The notes beneath the pieces are model-generated. The model made no database searches. It had not been told where the DNA came from and worked only from the letters and a program-made list of their open reading frames with translations. Of a stretch of 64,000 nucleotides of DNA, positions 21,551 to 32,501 are shown in pieces. The DNA is taken from positions 94,137,319 to 94,201,318 of the forward strand of contig CP136066.1 of the NCBI GenBank assembly GCA_032622095.1, in the 5' to 3' direction. Position 1 is the first letter of the stretch, and each line of letters starts with the position of its first letter. The stretch is from Siphonodentalium dalli. Lineage: Eukaryota; Mollusca; Scaphopoda; Gadilida; Siphonodentaliidae. The translations under genes and the position numbers were made by a program.

Positions 21551-21807
21551 GGGTATTTCAAGATATAAACTAAACTGAAAAAGAAACTTTCTAAAGAATG
21601 TATAGACTTGTTAATTTGATAATAAAGATACTTTCCAGAGAAGATGAGGCATAAGCTGAATGAGGTCTCCATAGAGTAAATTTAGCGAAGCTGACATGTT
21701 GTGTGGGTAGCGTCACTAAATTCACTCTCTGGGGACCTCATTCTGCAAATGACCAGCACCATATTTTGAGGTATGTGGTCAGTTGCTTATCAGAAGTAAT
21801 TGCTCTC

Positions 21808-21987
21808 TACAGTAATGCCCTAAGTAATCGTCTCTTTAACCACAGCAGAATTATGGGTAACTTTTCAGGATTTAGTCCCCGAGAGCTTTCCGATGAACGG
21901 CAACAAGCCATATTTCCGACTAAATCCTGAAAAGTTACCCGTAATTCTTCTGTGGTTAAAGAGTCGATTACTTAGGGCATTACTGTA
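21808..21987. mobile_element. Family A foldback MITE, internally deleted
   Basis: Both ends are present. The left arm stops at GATTTAGTCC and joins GAGAGCTTTCC of the right arm, so about 40 bp of the centre is lost. Confidence 0.85.
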
Positions 21988-22052
21988 TGTGCAGTGTTGT
22001 AAAACTACACAGTGAAAAATACTTTCTGTGCAGCCCTTTTGGTACAAAATTA

Positions 22053-22115
22053 TTTGAATATCTCTGGGGACCTCGTTCTGCATATATATATGACCAGCAC
22101 CATATTTTGAGCCAA
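22053..22115. mobile_element. Family C-type right end fragment
   Basis: CTCTGGGGACCTCGTTCTGC, then ACCAGCACCATATTTTGAG, matches the right end of the 4.25-kb composite element. Confidence 0.65.
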
Positions 22116-22156
22116 CTTGCCCAGATACCTCAATCACTTTATCCTCCCTTTGCATA

Positions 22157-22592
22157 CAAGTCTGAGTTTAGTGTGCCTGTCATTTGCAGAATGAGGTCCC
22201 CAGAGGGTGAATTTAGTGACGCTATCACACATATCCCTCATTCTGCTTAGGCTTATCTTCTCCGGAAAGTTTTTTTTATTATCAAATTTCTATAGAATCT
22301 TCTTCATATAGATTTAATTTCTTTTTTAGTTTAGTTTCTCTATATCCCCAAATTGGCAGATGACACATTGCATAATCGAGGTTCCAAATGGGTGTACATC
22401 ACAATTAATATTCACCATTTGGGAACATCAATCTGAGTCAATATATGTCTCCCATAGCAGATGAGGCCATGCAGAATGAGGTCCCCAAAGGGTGAATTTG
22501 GTGATGCTAGCCTGCTATGTGGGATAGCATCACTAAATTCACCCTATGGGAACCTCATTCAGCAAATGATGGGCATACAAAACTCAGACTTG
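22157..22592. mobile_element. Family C element with 8-bp target duplication (hAT-like)
   Basis: Ends CAAGTCTGAGTTT and AAACTCAGACTTG, flanked by TTTGCATA (22149-22156) and TTTGCATG (22593-22600). It contains the two GAATGAGGTCCCC subterminal palindromes and an interior AATGGGTGTACATCACAA / CCATTTGGGAACATC hairpin. Confidence 0.8.
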
Positions 22593-22600
22593 TTTGCATG

Positions 22601-23742
22601 GTTCACATATCATCATCTATCGGCAACAAAACAATATTTTTTTCCCACAAAGTGCAACGGAAGAGACTATGTTTGTTGTTAAAATAAACTTGAAATTGTA
22701 GAGATTTTTCTACCAATTTTGGAAATGGTCCCGGTAATAGCATTAAGTCCTATAATTGGGAATGCATACAGAATGTAGGAACAAGAATTTTCATTGTGAA
22801 ACTCTACCGTTGCCTAAATAAAATCACTGAATTGTCTCCCGTTTATTTTACAAATATTTGATGATTTAGTTATATATAAACCATTAGTTATAATGACTTT
22901 GTTAGAATTTTTAAGCCTGTGTGGTTTTTAAATGAGAAAACATGAATAACTATATAAAATTTGAGCCCTGTTGAATATCACACACAGAAAAACTTTTGGA
23001 GCTTGACAAAAATATTTGTATTTGTTAACAGATATATCATTTTGATCCAACATGACCCTTGGTAGTACTTTTCCATGATTCTTAATAGTCATCGCTCTAA
23101 TTCTCAGACATTAAACTCAACTGAAATAAACAATCTTGCATGGCTGCTTTTTAACATGGGGTTTAAGTCAAATACAAACTTTCAAAGCTGCTAATATGTC
23201 AAATAAGTAAGACGTAACACAATGAATTACTCTTTATGGCGCCCGGCTTTGAACGAATTTTCTTTTCTAAGGTGAAGGACATTTAATTTGCATAATTAGA
23301 ATACCATTGGAAGCAGTGACCCCAAAAAACCTTTTGACACAAGAGCAATGCAATTTACTAGATGGATAAGCGAGCGATGTAATTTTTTTCTATTTCAATG
23401 GGATAATTATATGTTGCAAGTCATTTGCACCATGATTGCAACCTTTCTTTCTTATCAGGTGCAATTTATTCCTACACATTTCCCTTGCAGCTAAACGTGT
23501 CATGGGTTTTGTATGGTAATAAATCCAGGCAACAGTTAAGCATTAATTTTCATTGAGATGCAACCATCTGCTGTTATCCACAAAGACAGGTGTATATTAA
23601 GAGGCGTAGAGTATTGTGTGGTGGAGGGGACAATAATTGGAGGCAACCCTACCCTCCCTCTCATTATATACTGTCATTGTATAGCATCATGTATTCTTTG
23701 AAAATTTGTTTTACCACCCCCTCCCCTTTTAGATTGCGATAA
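22601..23742. other. Unassigned sequence
   Basis: No gene, RNA or repeat recognised in 1.1 kb. This is one of the longest repeat-free stretches of the window. Confidence 0.4.
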
Positions 23743-23885
23743 CCCTTTCATTAAAGAATCTGTGCCAGTGCATTCTATTATATATGTGAGGGAGCCTCGT
23801 ATACCGGTATATAAAAGAATGCACTGGCTTACAAGGTCAAGGTATATTATGTTAGGGCCAATGCATTCTCTTATAATTGCGAGGC
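23743..23885. mobile_element. Family B element, right end lost
   Basis: CCCTTTCATTAAAGAATCTG leads to a TATATGTGAGG palindrome, the GGTCAAGGTATATTATGTTA spacer and the start of a second palindrome, which then joins a family E arm. Confidence 0.65.
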
Positions 23886-24020
23886 TATTCCTGTTGGTGA
23901 AAAATAACAGATTTAAAAAATTGATATCTGATAACTCTGAGCTTTGATGGGTTGGTTCCTTGACTTGAATCAAATATTTTTTACCCCCAAAGACAAAGAA
24001 ATAGTAATTTAGGGGCATTA
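23886..24020. mobile_element. Family E single arm
   Basis: Matches the right arm of the element at 12573-13052 (AATTGATATCTGATAACTCT ... TTTTTTACCCCCAAAGACAA) without a TTAA-flanked end. Confidence 0.65.
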
Positions 24021-25010
24021 ATTTGTATTATGCATCTTTAACATTTTGTTGGTAAATATAGCTGATAGCAGATAAGAGAACAGTCCTGTTAAAGTGGTGT
24101 GAAACACTCCGACATGGTTATAAAATAGAAATGGTTAATAATCTTGCTCCATGTAGTTATTTTTTACAAATATTATATCCAAATTGACAAGAGGCACGAA
24201 TCATTCTTAAATATTAATTAAAAGCAGTGACTCTCGATGGCAAAATCATTTTCATTAGTTTATCGCTGATAGTTACATCCCGAATTGAAAAGTAAATATT
24301 TACAATTGAGCGTAATTCGGACGACATTTTCTATAGAGTGGTACGGTCGATTTGCTTGAGATTTGCAGTGATTTTTAAAACTATAATGCTATATTCCTCC
24401 AGTTGGCATATTACCTGAATACTGGCTAATCAGTTTCATGCACCCGAACAAGTCAATAATATGTCTTTAAATATTTCCAATGCAGAATGGCCACAATGTC
24501 AATGGCCCAGCACACGATGTTAGCCAGCAGTGAAGATGTTAATACTAAAAAGGTCACAGAAGCCATCCAAACAATACTATGCAAACAACAATTGTGGAAA
24601 TATGCAACACTGCAGATGAACTCAAGAGGTTTACCTACAAATGAGAAGACTGAAGGAAAGGAGTCTCCACAACTATTGTACTTCACATGAAATGTTTACA
24701 CTGCATTCATCATGTTATCAATGGATATGCTTCAAATTCAAGCTCCTTTGGAGAGCACAATGGAAGACATTTTTATGCATAAAAATGCACCGGTTTTGTG
24801 CAACTTTGGAGAAAAAAATGTGAAAAGACCTTGTAGGATGCATGGTGGTATTCATTATTCAAGCAAATCTCGATGATAAGTGCCAAATTGAAAGCCCATG
24901 AAGCTGAAAGCAAATACATTGGTCAGGGCCAAATACACGAGTGTCGGCAGAATTTAAAACGAGGTTGATATTGTAGACTAGTTGCACATATTCAGGGTCT
25001 TGACTAGGGT
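24021..25010. other. Mostly unassigned, with a dispersed repeat at 24255-24470
   Basis: The reverse complement of 24255-24470 resembles 13986-14180. A 67-codon open frame at 24487-24690 was considered as an exon and rejected for lack of evidence. Nothing else is recognised. Confidence 0.4.
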
Positions 25011-25014
25011 TTAA

Positions 25015-25405
25015 CCCTTTCATGACAGGAGTTGCACTGGTGCAGCATTAAATATCCTGTGCAAGTGCATTCTCTTATATATGTGAATCTCCCAAAGGGA
25101 GCGTCGCATACAGTAATGCTCTAAATAATCAACCCTTTAACCACAGCAGAATTATGGGTAACTTTTCAGGATTTAGTCGGAAATATGGCTTGTTGCCATT
25201 CATTGGAAAGCTCTCGGGGAGAGCTTTCCGATGAATGGCAACAAGCCATATTTCCTACTAAATCATGAAAAGTTACCCATAATTCTGCTGTGGTTAAGGG
25301 GTCGATTATTTAGAGCATTACTGTATATAAGAGAATAAAATGGCTTAAAACGTCAAGGTAAATATTGTTAGGCCAATGTATTCTCTTATTTATGTGAGGC
25401 TCCCC
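25015..25405. mobile_element. Family B element with a family A element inserted in it
   Basis: Follows TTAA at 25011-25014 and carries CCCTTTCATGACAGGAGTTG. The first palindrome is split after GCGTCGCATA by the family A element and resumes as TATAAGAGAATA. The second palindrome follows at about 25375-25405. Confidence 0.8.
25109..25325. mobile_element. Family A foldback MITE nested in family B
   Basis: Full-length element bounded by TA on each side. Removing it and one TA restores the family B palindrome sequence CGCATATAAGAG, so the TA target duplication and the order of insertion (B first, then A) can be read directly. Confidence 0.9.
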
Positions 25406-25424
25406 ATGAAAGCCTCCTGGTGCC

Positions 25425-25545
25425 AAACCTACATACCAAATTTCATCGAGATCCGATAACCCATGGTTGAGATATATGTGCAGACAGACGGATGGATGAA
25501 AGGACAGACAGACAGACGGTCACATGTAATCCATCTTTTGGGATG
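25425..25545 (+). repeat. Dispersed repeat with GACAGACAGACGG tail
   Basis: CATACCAAATTTCATCGAGA and GATAACCCATGGTTGAGATA, followed by the GACA/GACG tail, match the copies near 46.1 and 62.1 kb. Confidence 0.65.
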
Positions 25546-25640
25546 GGGGTATAATTAATCAAAATTACCTTCAGTTTTCAGCATTTTCATAACAAATTTT
25601 AATCATGACTCACCTGAAAATACAAGAAAACAATGGGTTA

Positions 25641-25820
25641 AAGTTCTGCAGGTCATGGGAATAACTTTGAGGTCACCTGTTAGCACTTGTCATAATTGCC
25701 AAGATACAAGATGTGCACCAATACCTCAAAAGCCTACTCCATCTCTTTTACTGCTCATCTCCTTTAGACCCCAGTATAAAATGTTAATAATATAATATTA
25801 CCACAGGCATATGATTTTAA
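25641..25820. repeat. ~190-bp direct duplication, copy 1
   Basis: GTTCTGCAGGTCATGGGAA ... CAGGCATATGATTTTAA is repeated at 26519-26735. In this copy a family D element is inserted at the TTAA. In the other copy the sequence is uninterrupted through that point. Confidence 0.75.
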
Positions 25821-26261
25821 CCCTTTATTTATTAAAGAGGTACTGTACCCTAAATCCGGTCATTTACGGGACCATCTCCTTTTATACTTAACAGAATATA
25901 TGCAACAAATGAATGAATTTGAGCCACGGATAAGTGCAATTACACTCCTGTGCTCTATGACCGATGCACACAACATGGTAATTATAATGAAAATGAATTT
26001 ATGACTGGAGTCATAACTTCATTTTCATTATAATTACCATGTTGTTTGTACAGTATCCCTTTAAATACTCATTGCTGAGTACCCTTAGACTATTTGTTGA
26101 ACTTTAAATATTTATCTGAACATTTCTGCCCTTGTATTATCTGTTCCGTCTATCTGCCATCTTGTTTTTTTATTTCCTGAACATCCCTCCAGAGGAATAA
26201 TAGACCACTCCATGGTATACTTTTATAACTGAATGGGAGAATCCATTTAATATAGAAAGGG
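25821..26261. mobile_element. Family D element containing a nested TTAA element
   Basis: Lies between TTAA at 25817-25820 and 26262-26265, with CCCTTTATTTA and TAGAAAGGG termini. It is interrupted by the element at 25836-26060. The distal half keeps TATACTTTTATAACTGAATG and other family D blocks. Confidence 0.8.
25836..26060. mobile_element. Nested TTAA-flanked element with a perfect central hairpin
   Basis: Termini AGAGGTACTGTACCC and GTACAGTATCCCT lie between TTAA at 25832-25835 and 26061-26064, inside family D. A 72-bp palindrome occupies 25972-26043, with arms beginning AACATGGTAATTATAATG. It belongs with the AGGTAC-ended TTAA families (E/F). Confidence 0.75.
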
Positions 26262-26265
26262 TTAA

Positions 26266-27400
26266 AGATGTATCCAGGGTTCCAGGCTAATCTTTATTAA
26301 ACCTATTTTACTTTTTCTCAATGTTTTAGAGGGACACCGACAATTATTTTGTAAATTTATCAATAAGAAAAGGACATTCTTTGGTATTTTTAGGTCTATT
26401 GGTATATGTTATATTTGGTTTTCAACAATTTTTCAACAAAATAAAGCATACAACGACATTAAATAAGATTTTTTATGTTGTTGTTGTAACTGGAGGTCTG
26501 GAACACTGAATACATCTTCGAAGTTCCGCAGGTCATGGGAACATGTTTTTAATGGTTGCCCCATAATTTTGAGGTCACCCGGTAAGCACTTTACTTGTCA
26601 TAATCGCCATTTAATACAAGAGGTGCACCAATACCTCAAAAGCCTACCCCATCTCTTTTACTGCTCATCTCCTTCAGACCCCAGAATAAAATGTTACATA
26701 ATATTACCACAAGCATATGATTTTAATAACTTGATTATGCCTCTGGCAACAAACTGCAAAACTTCTCTGTTTTTTAGTAGCTTTATAATACAAGGCTCCT
26801 TGTAAGTGTGGTATTTTAAGACCGAGTTTGAATTAATGTTGCCATAACTGTACCAAAGCTCTGTGAACTAAGTATTGGCTGAAACGCTCCTCATTTAAAC
26901 TTAATGAGATCAACATGACGCTAATCATGAGAAATTACACCCTGCAAGAAATATTTATTTTTGATTACACTATCATAATTAAAACTATTTTCAACACAAT
27001 TTAACCACTGTTTTCCTGAGAGTATCTTGGGGTGCTTCCAATTTGTCTGCATTTGATGATTTTGATACTGTTTGTTGTGGAAATTTATGAGCTTTTTCAC
27101 CATTTTTTAATGTCCACCAAGGCATTGATTCTGTTCTTGAAGACTTTTGAACTATCTGAGCGAATTCACACCCAGCAATTAAATCTCTGCTTTAGCAGGA
27201 ACATGGTCCTTTTGAGCTAGCTTATTAGCCATGATATAATTTTGGAATTCTTCACAATATCAGATTTACATTTCATACCAGTATTTCGCCATAGCACAAA
27301 ACAGCCTGTTTTTTTGAGGACTTTTAAATTAAGCTACATGGAGGTTTGCAGCTCCAAATTATACCCTAGTAATACTCGCTTGCATCACAATCCAGTACAG
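26266..27400. other. Mostly unassigned; contains duplication copy 2 (26519-26735)
   Basis: Apart from the second copy of the 190-bp duplication, no gene or repeat was recognised. Confidence 0.4.
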
Positions 27401-27402
27401 TT

Positions 27403-27496
27403 CAAGTCTGGATATAGTCTGCCTGAGATTTACAGAATGAGGTCCCCAGATGGGCTAGCATCACCAAACTCACCCTCTGGGGACCTCATTCTGCTT
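27403..27496. mobile_element. Family C fragment
   Basis: Left end CAAGTCTGGATATAGTCTGC followed by a shortened subterminal palindrome (GAATGAGGTCCCCAGATGGG to GGGGACCTCATTCTGC). The rest of the element is missing. Confidence 0.65.
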
Positions 27497-27504
27497 TAAT
27501 TTAA

Positions 27505-27684
27505 CCCTTTCAGTGCCAAGTCCGATTTTTGTATCAACCCATATTTCCTTGATCATTTTTCAGATTTATTGATAAGAGCTAAGAGCTCTTTCCATCAATG
27601 TATCACATTATTATAATCAATAAATTTGAACAATGATCAAGGAAATATGGGTTGATACAAAAATCGGACTTGGCACTGAAAGGG
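27505..27684. mobile_element. Family B-like element, 180 bp, long foldback
   Basis: Lies between TTAA at 27501-27504 and 27685-27688. The ends CCCTTTCAGTGCCAAGTCCG and their complement extend into arms of about 60 bp (TTGTATCAACCCATATTTCC). It shares its outer ends with family B copies at 53.7, 60.5 and 61.6 kb but has a different centre. Confidence 0.85.
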
Positions 27685-27688
27685 TTAA

Positions 27689-28123
27689 GCCCTGGTAAAT
27701 AGAGCGAGGAGGAAGCGTGGAAGGATCCCGGAGGGTAGACTGAGTCCTCTTAAACCTTCCTTTATGTCTTATCTGGATTTCACTCAGAATGAGTAATAAT
27801 TTACAATGTAAATATTCATCTTCACTAGCAACACACGCCCTGGGTATATTTTGCAATTTACAATTTAAGAAACACTACATTATGTTGATACACTGGCCAC
27901 ATTTGTGAACTGGTCTTTTTGTTCTATTGTCTTTGCTGGGAATACAGGGATATTTGCATAGAAACCTACATTAAAATGTCAAGTTCATTAAAGGTAAACC
28001 TTTCATGTTTGATTAGCACACCTGTGTGATTGTTCTTGGAAGGCACATATTTGCATACAAACACCTTCATATTCCCCTATGTAAAGGCAATTTATCCTAC
28101 ACAGGTTATAACTTATAAGGATG
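27689..28123. other. Unassigned sequence
   Basis: No gene or repeat recognised. Confidence 0.4.
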
Positions 28124-28274
28124 TACATAGTAATGCCCTAAATAATCGACTCCTTAACCACATCAGAATTATGGGTAACTTTTCAGGATTTAGTCGGAAA
28201 TATGGCTTGTTGCCATTCATTGGAAGGCTCTCACTGAGGTGGTTAAAGGGTCATATACTTCGGGCATTACTGTA
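28124..28274. mobile_element. Family A MITE lacking most of its right arm
   Basis: The full left arm to CTCTCACTGAG is joined to GGTTAAAGGGTC ... GGGCATTACTGTA, so about 70 bp of the right arm is deleted. Confidence 0.8.
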
Positions 28275-28838
28275 TTCCATGTGAAATTAACATGCAAGTT
28301 AAAAATCTCCAGAGAAAGAAGTGGTTTCCCATGGCTGAAGTCTGCCACCATAATTCTCTCATGCTTTCTCAATATCTTTCATCTGGGGCGGTTGGTTACC
28401 TTTGTTCAAATCTAATGCATTTTCCTTTTTCTTTTTTTTCAGCTGCTAGCTTATGATTATATCATGGGTCTGTTAGCACATTACAGCATGTCTGTGTAAT
28501 GAACTACTCCCTTGATAATTAATCCTGACATGGGGCCCCACGCATGAAAAACACCCACCTCTCTCTAAAAAAACCTCATTTGTTTTTCAAAGAAAGCTGT
28601 TTGACAAATTATTCATCTTTTGCCCCTTATGTTATCTCATTTCTCGTACATCTTTCATCCGCTGCTCATTTATGCATAGGAATATGAAAAACTCTTGCCA
28701 TGGCAGATCTGCAATGCAGGCCACGTCTCATGCAGGCGGAGGTATATGCTCACCTGCCTAATTATAACAGTGTACAGACAGAAGTAGAATTACTGTAATC
28801 ATGTGAGGATTTAACCCTTCAGCGAGTAGAATGACATA
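28275..28838. other. Unassigned sequence
   Basis: No gene or repeat recognised, except TTAACCCTTCAGCGAGTAG at 28811, which also precedes the family A copy at 29488 in similar form. Confidence 0.4.
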
Positions 28839-28922
28839 TACAGTAACGACCTAAATAATTGACTCCTTAACCACAGCAGAATAATGGGTAATTTTTCAGG
28901 ATTTATCGAAAATATGGCTTAT
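28839..28922. mobile_element. Family A half element (left arm only)
   Basis: TACAGTAACGACC to AATATGGCTT, then unrelated T-rich sequence. Confidence 0.75.
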
Positions 28923-29487
28923 TATTTTCCTTTTTTTACTTTGACAACATTCAGCTCAAAGTTAAAGCATTCCAGAATGAAGTTATAGCGTATAAAGTAT
29001 TAGGTCCAAAGTTGACTAGCCCCGATCTGTCCTCATAATGCCATATACAGGCTACAATTAATCTCCGGCCAATAATAATACACTGAATCATTGTCAGACT
29101 GAGGCTGATGGAGTCAGATTCCATTTCCGAAGTATTCGGTTAATGAAATAAAAGACCCCTACCATATCTATAAAAGTTCGATCATCGTATTGAATATATT
29201 TCAAGAATGATTTCTTGAGCACCCACTGAATGCCTGCTGAGCTGATTTGAAGAAGATGGATATCCACTTAGCCCAGATATGTCACTGACTGTAAGTGGAC
29301 AATCAGCGTCACTGATTATCTAATGTTATTAGAGGAGCTATGTGGATGTCCAGTATATATGTATTCAGGAATGTGAAACGAAAATTACACAACTATTAGG
29401 CCAGAGAAAATTATAAGTTTTGTTGAGGTCACATTTCACCAAAAATAAAATTATATATTGAACCCTTTGGCGGGTTAGTACATCATA
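28923..29487. other. Unassigned sequence
   Basis: No gene or repeat recognised. Confidence 0.4.
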
Positions 29488-29704
29488 TACAGTAATGTCC
29501 TAAATTATCGACCACTATACCACATCAGAATTATGGGAAATTTTTCAGGATTTAGTCGGAAATATGGCTTGCTGCCATTCATCAGAAAGCTCTCACCAAG
29601 AGCTTTCTGATGAATGACAGCAAGCCATATTTCCAACTAAATCCTTAAAAATTTCCCATAATTCTGCTGTGGTTAAAGGGTAATATACTTCGGGCAGTAC
29701 TGTA
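29488..29704. mobile_element. Family A foldback MITE
   Basis: Full length with compensating changes in both arms (for example TCATCAGAAAGC against GCTTTCTGATGA), so the two arms were kept or made identical after divergence from the other copies. Confidence 0.85.
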
Positions 29705-30291
29705 TGACGTCATATCCATGGGTGAATATATTTTTGCAATTAAACTGACTAATATTGTAATAATCGCGTATTGTACCAAATAAATCATGCAAACACTATT
29801 ATTAAAAGCAGGAATCAATAATAACAATAATATCCATCCACTTTTTATCCATGAAGAGTTACCATTTAGGAGATGATTTTTCGAAGTTATTTACATGGTA
29901 ACATAATTAATATTAACCTAAATCTACCATAATCGACATAAATTTCGTTCCACTCTCCAAAGGTCCGACGACATAAATGTAGTTCTATCCACCAAACTGT
30001 TAAAGTAGGATTGAAATTAATTTTTTTAATTTATATTTTATTTTACTATTTTTATAGCTGATGTTTCGTTAAAAAAATAATACTTTTCAAGAAAACACAA
30101 ATCAATTGTTTAAATTGCCTAATTCTGAAAGTGAACATCACTAAAACGGGCTTTGATTCTGTCTAGTTATGTCGCCATTACCTTGCCAAATAAAACATTG
30201 CTACCAGTAAGATGCTACCTTGTTTTGTAATGATCATGTAAACCTCAGTTTGTATAAAATTAAATCACAGTTGCGATTCCTTGAATTAATC
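29705..30291. other. Unassigned A+T-rich sequence
   Basis: No gene or repeat recognised. Confidence 0.4.
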
Positions 30292-30477
30292 TACTTGTAA
30301 TGCTCTAAGTAATCAACTCCTTAACCACAGCAGAATTATGGGTAACTTTTCAGGATTTAGTTGGAAATATGGCTTGTTGCCATTCATCCGGCAACAAGCC
30401 ATATTTCCGACTAAATCCTGAAAAGTTACCCAAATTCTGCTGTGGTTAAGTAGTCGATTATTTAGAGCATTACTGTA
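30292..30477. mobile_element. Family A foldback MITE, centre deleted
   Basis: Arms meet directly at TTGCCATTCATCCGGCAACA. The GAAAGCTCTC centre is missing. Confidence 0.85.
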
Positions 30478-31124
30478 GTTGACTGAGATTTCCCTCCCCC
30501 CCTCGGCTATAAAGGGTCCCATACCCCAAACCATAGAAGAAACCCTGATACAGAATGGTAACAAATTAGTCCCATAAAACTGAACAACAGGCCAACTATC
30601 TGACACATATATGAATAGGCTAAATGGGGCAAGTCCAGTTATCGGCACTCATTGGAATATCTCAAAGCGGCATTACCAAACTTTTAACTTTGGCAGTCAA
30701 TTAGCGTATAGATCAATCATTGGAAGTAATGCTTTTACACAAAGTTGGAGTGAAAAAACAGATATTTTAAACTAACGTTCACCACAAATTGAGCACAGCC
30801 ATCTGCGAACAGATATTTACATTGAATTTCTGCCAGTTATCCTAGAAAATTAAGTCAACAAGACTTGCCAATTTATTGGAGTTGTTTTTCTGTAGGTGCT
30901 TAACCATACGAGTCCTAGCAAACTACATCGGATTATTTGTTCTATAGACTCGGAGATGGCCAATTTAATAACGGTACCGGAGAGATACATTGCCAATATA
31001 AAAGAACGAATAACGAATGACGCCATTCAAGTTGTTTGTAGTAAACTAAGCAATTGATTTTTTGGAGTAAATTCATCTTCATATCTTTTTTTCCATTTGA
31101 TATTATTCATCTTCATATATCATA
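30478..31124. other. Unassigned sequence
   Basis: No gene or repeat recognised. Confidence 0.4.
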
Positions 31125-31128
31125 TTAA

Positions 31129-31395
31129 CCCTTTCAATACTAAAGAATCATTGGTGAGTATTATCCCATAGGAAATGTTCAGGTAATAAGTTGAGCAAAA
31201 ACAACCATAGGTTGTTTATTGAACTTTATATTATCTGAACATTTCCCACCAATATGAATCATTCTGCTCTTGTATTTATCTGTTTTTCTGCCTGTCATCT
31301 GATTTTTATTACCTGAACAACCATCAAAATTAATAGACTGCTCCAATGTATACTTTTATAACTAAATGGAAGAATCCATTTTGTATAGAAAGGTA
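31129..31395. mobile_element. Family D element
   Basis: Lies between TTAA at 31125-31128 and 31396-31399. It contains the inner hairpin (GTTCAGGTAATAAGTTGAGC / TTGAACTTTATATTATCTGA) and the TATACTTTTATAACTAAATG block. Confidence 0.8.
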
Positions 31396-31399
31396 TTAA

Positions 31400-31556
31400 C
31401 CCTCTGATAGATAGATCAGGCCATCTACTTTTGTTATACGCCCATAGAGATTATATTCCATCAGGTAAAAACCTTGCAACCTTTTTGGAGTTCTGATGGA
31501 GAACTTGATAATATTGTAAAAATAATACAGGTATTTAATATATAGTTCTTAATTGA
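31400..31556. mobile_element. Family L arm
   Basis: ACGCCCATAGAGATTATATT and GAGAACTTGATAATATTG match the left arm of the element at 11.3 kb. It abuts a family A copy. Confidence 0.5.
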
Positions 31557-31679
31557 TACAATAATGCCCTAAATAATCGACTCCTTAACCACAGCAGAAT
31601 TATGGGTAATTTTTGAGGATTTAGTCGGAAATATGGCTTGTTGCCATTCATCGGAAAGCTCTCACTGAGAGCTTTCCAG
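31557..31679. mobile_element. Family A half element
   Basis: Complete left arm and the central CTCTCACTGAGAGCTTTCC, then unrelated sequence. Confidence 0.8.
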
Positions 31680-31756
31680 GGAAGCCTAACTGTCTTAGTA
31701 AAGCGTAGGTCGGTATAACTTGTCGTAAGTTGCCTGTTAAGTATAATTTAGGTAAT

Positions 31757-31929
31757 TACAGTAATGCCCTAATTAATCGACTCCTTTAACCACAGCATAA
31801 TTATGGTTAACTTTTCAGGATTTAGTCGGAAAAAATATGGCTTGTTGCCATTCATCGGAAAGCTCTCCCTGAGAGCTTTCCAATGAATGGCAACAAGCCA
31901 TATTTCCGATTAATTAGGGCATTACTGTA
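31757..31929. mobile_element. Family A foldback MITE, right arm shortened
   Basis: Full left arm. The right arm jumps from CATATTTCCGATTAA directly to TTAGGGCATTACTGTA. It lies only 77 bp from the preceding half copy in the same orientation. Confidence 0.85.
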
Positions 31930-32501
31930 GGTATTTGTTGTACCAATACTTTTTGTATTAAAATATAGTGTACATGTAACTTGGTTATGCTTGGGCTAAG
32001 CTCTTCAGCTGAATTGTCACTTCATAAATTGTATTGTAGTTAAATCCATTCCTTATGAAAAGGAAAAAGAACCCCCTTTCTTGTCTTCAAAGTGGTAATT
32101 TCTAATGACTTCAGTAAGTCTTTCTAAGACACAAGCCGCCGACCCTCCCTGGGTCGGCCACCCCTGATAATTAACAGGTCAAGATTGAGACCAGAACAAG
32201 GCAATTGACCCTTTTGTCTGGAACCTAAGTGGCAATGGAGAAACGAATGACACATTTAATTTCCATAGTAAGCCCTTTCGAAATGTTTCCAAAGAGGTTG
32301 CCATCGAGTTTAATTTTCATTAGGTGTAATTACGTGGTCTGTATTTAGAGAGAGGAACACTGACGTGTACTATCTGTTAGATCTGCTTTCGTTTATTTCA
32401 GACAAAATAGTAGCAATCACTCTCTCCCCTGATTAGCCTGGATGATGGGCTGAGGTCCAAATCTAACTAACCAAGGATTAACCCACCATGTCAGTGTGAA
32501 A
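31930..32501. other. Unassigned sequence
   Basis: No gene or repeat recognised. Confidence 0.4.

Larger units (their letters stand above)
17529..21780. mobile_element. 4.25-kb composite inverted-repeat element with mirrored tandem arrays
   Basis: The outer ends (CCTCAAAATATAGTGCTGGT at 17540 and ACCAGCACCATATTTTGAGG at 21752) are inverted. They are followed inward by the family C block GAATGAGGTCCCC, then by CTACCCTTACACTTTTGCAGT (left) against its reverse complement near 21540, and then by related tandem arrays on both sides. Flanks CGTTGTTT (17521-17528) and AGTTGCTT (21781-21788) match at six of eight positions and may be a decayed 8-bp duplication. This suggests a large hAT-like element; no transposase was recognised. 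Confidence 0.65.

Noticed and set aside
20836-21672. Minus-strand open frames of 127 and 149 codons rich in VSYLKCGYSVLP-type repeats
   Set aside because: They translate the 25-bp tandem array. The array lacks stops in these frames because of its period, not because of selection.
24486-24690. Possible internal exon (acceptor-like TTTCCAATGCAG before it, donor-like GAGGTTTAC at about 24629)
   Set aside because: No recognisable protein motif, and neither neighbouring exons nor conservation can be seen. Splice-like signals of this quality are expected by chance.
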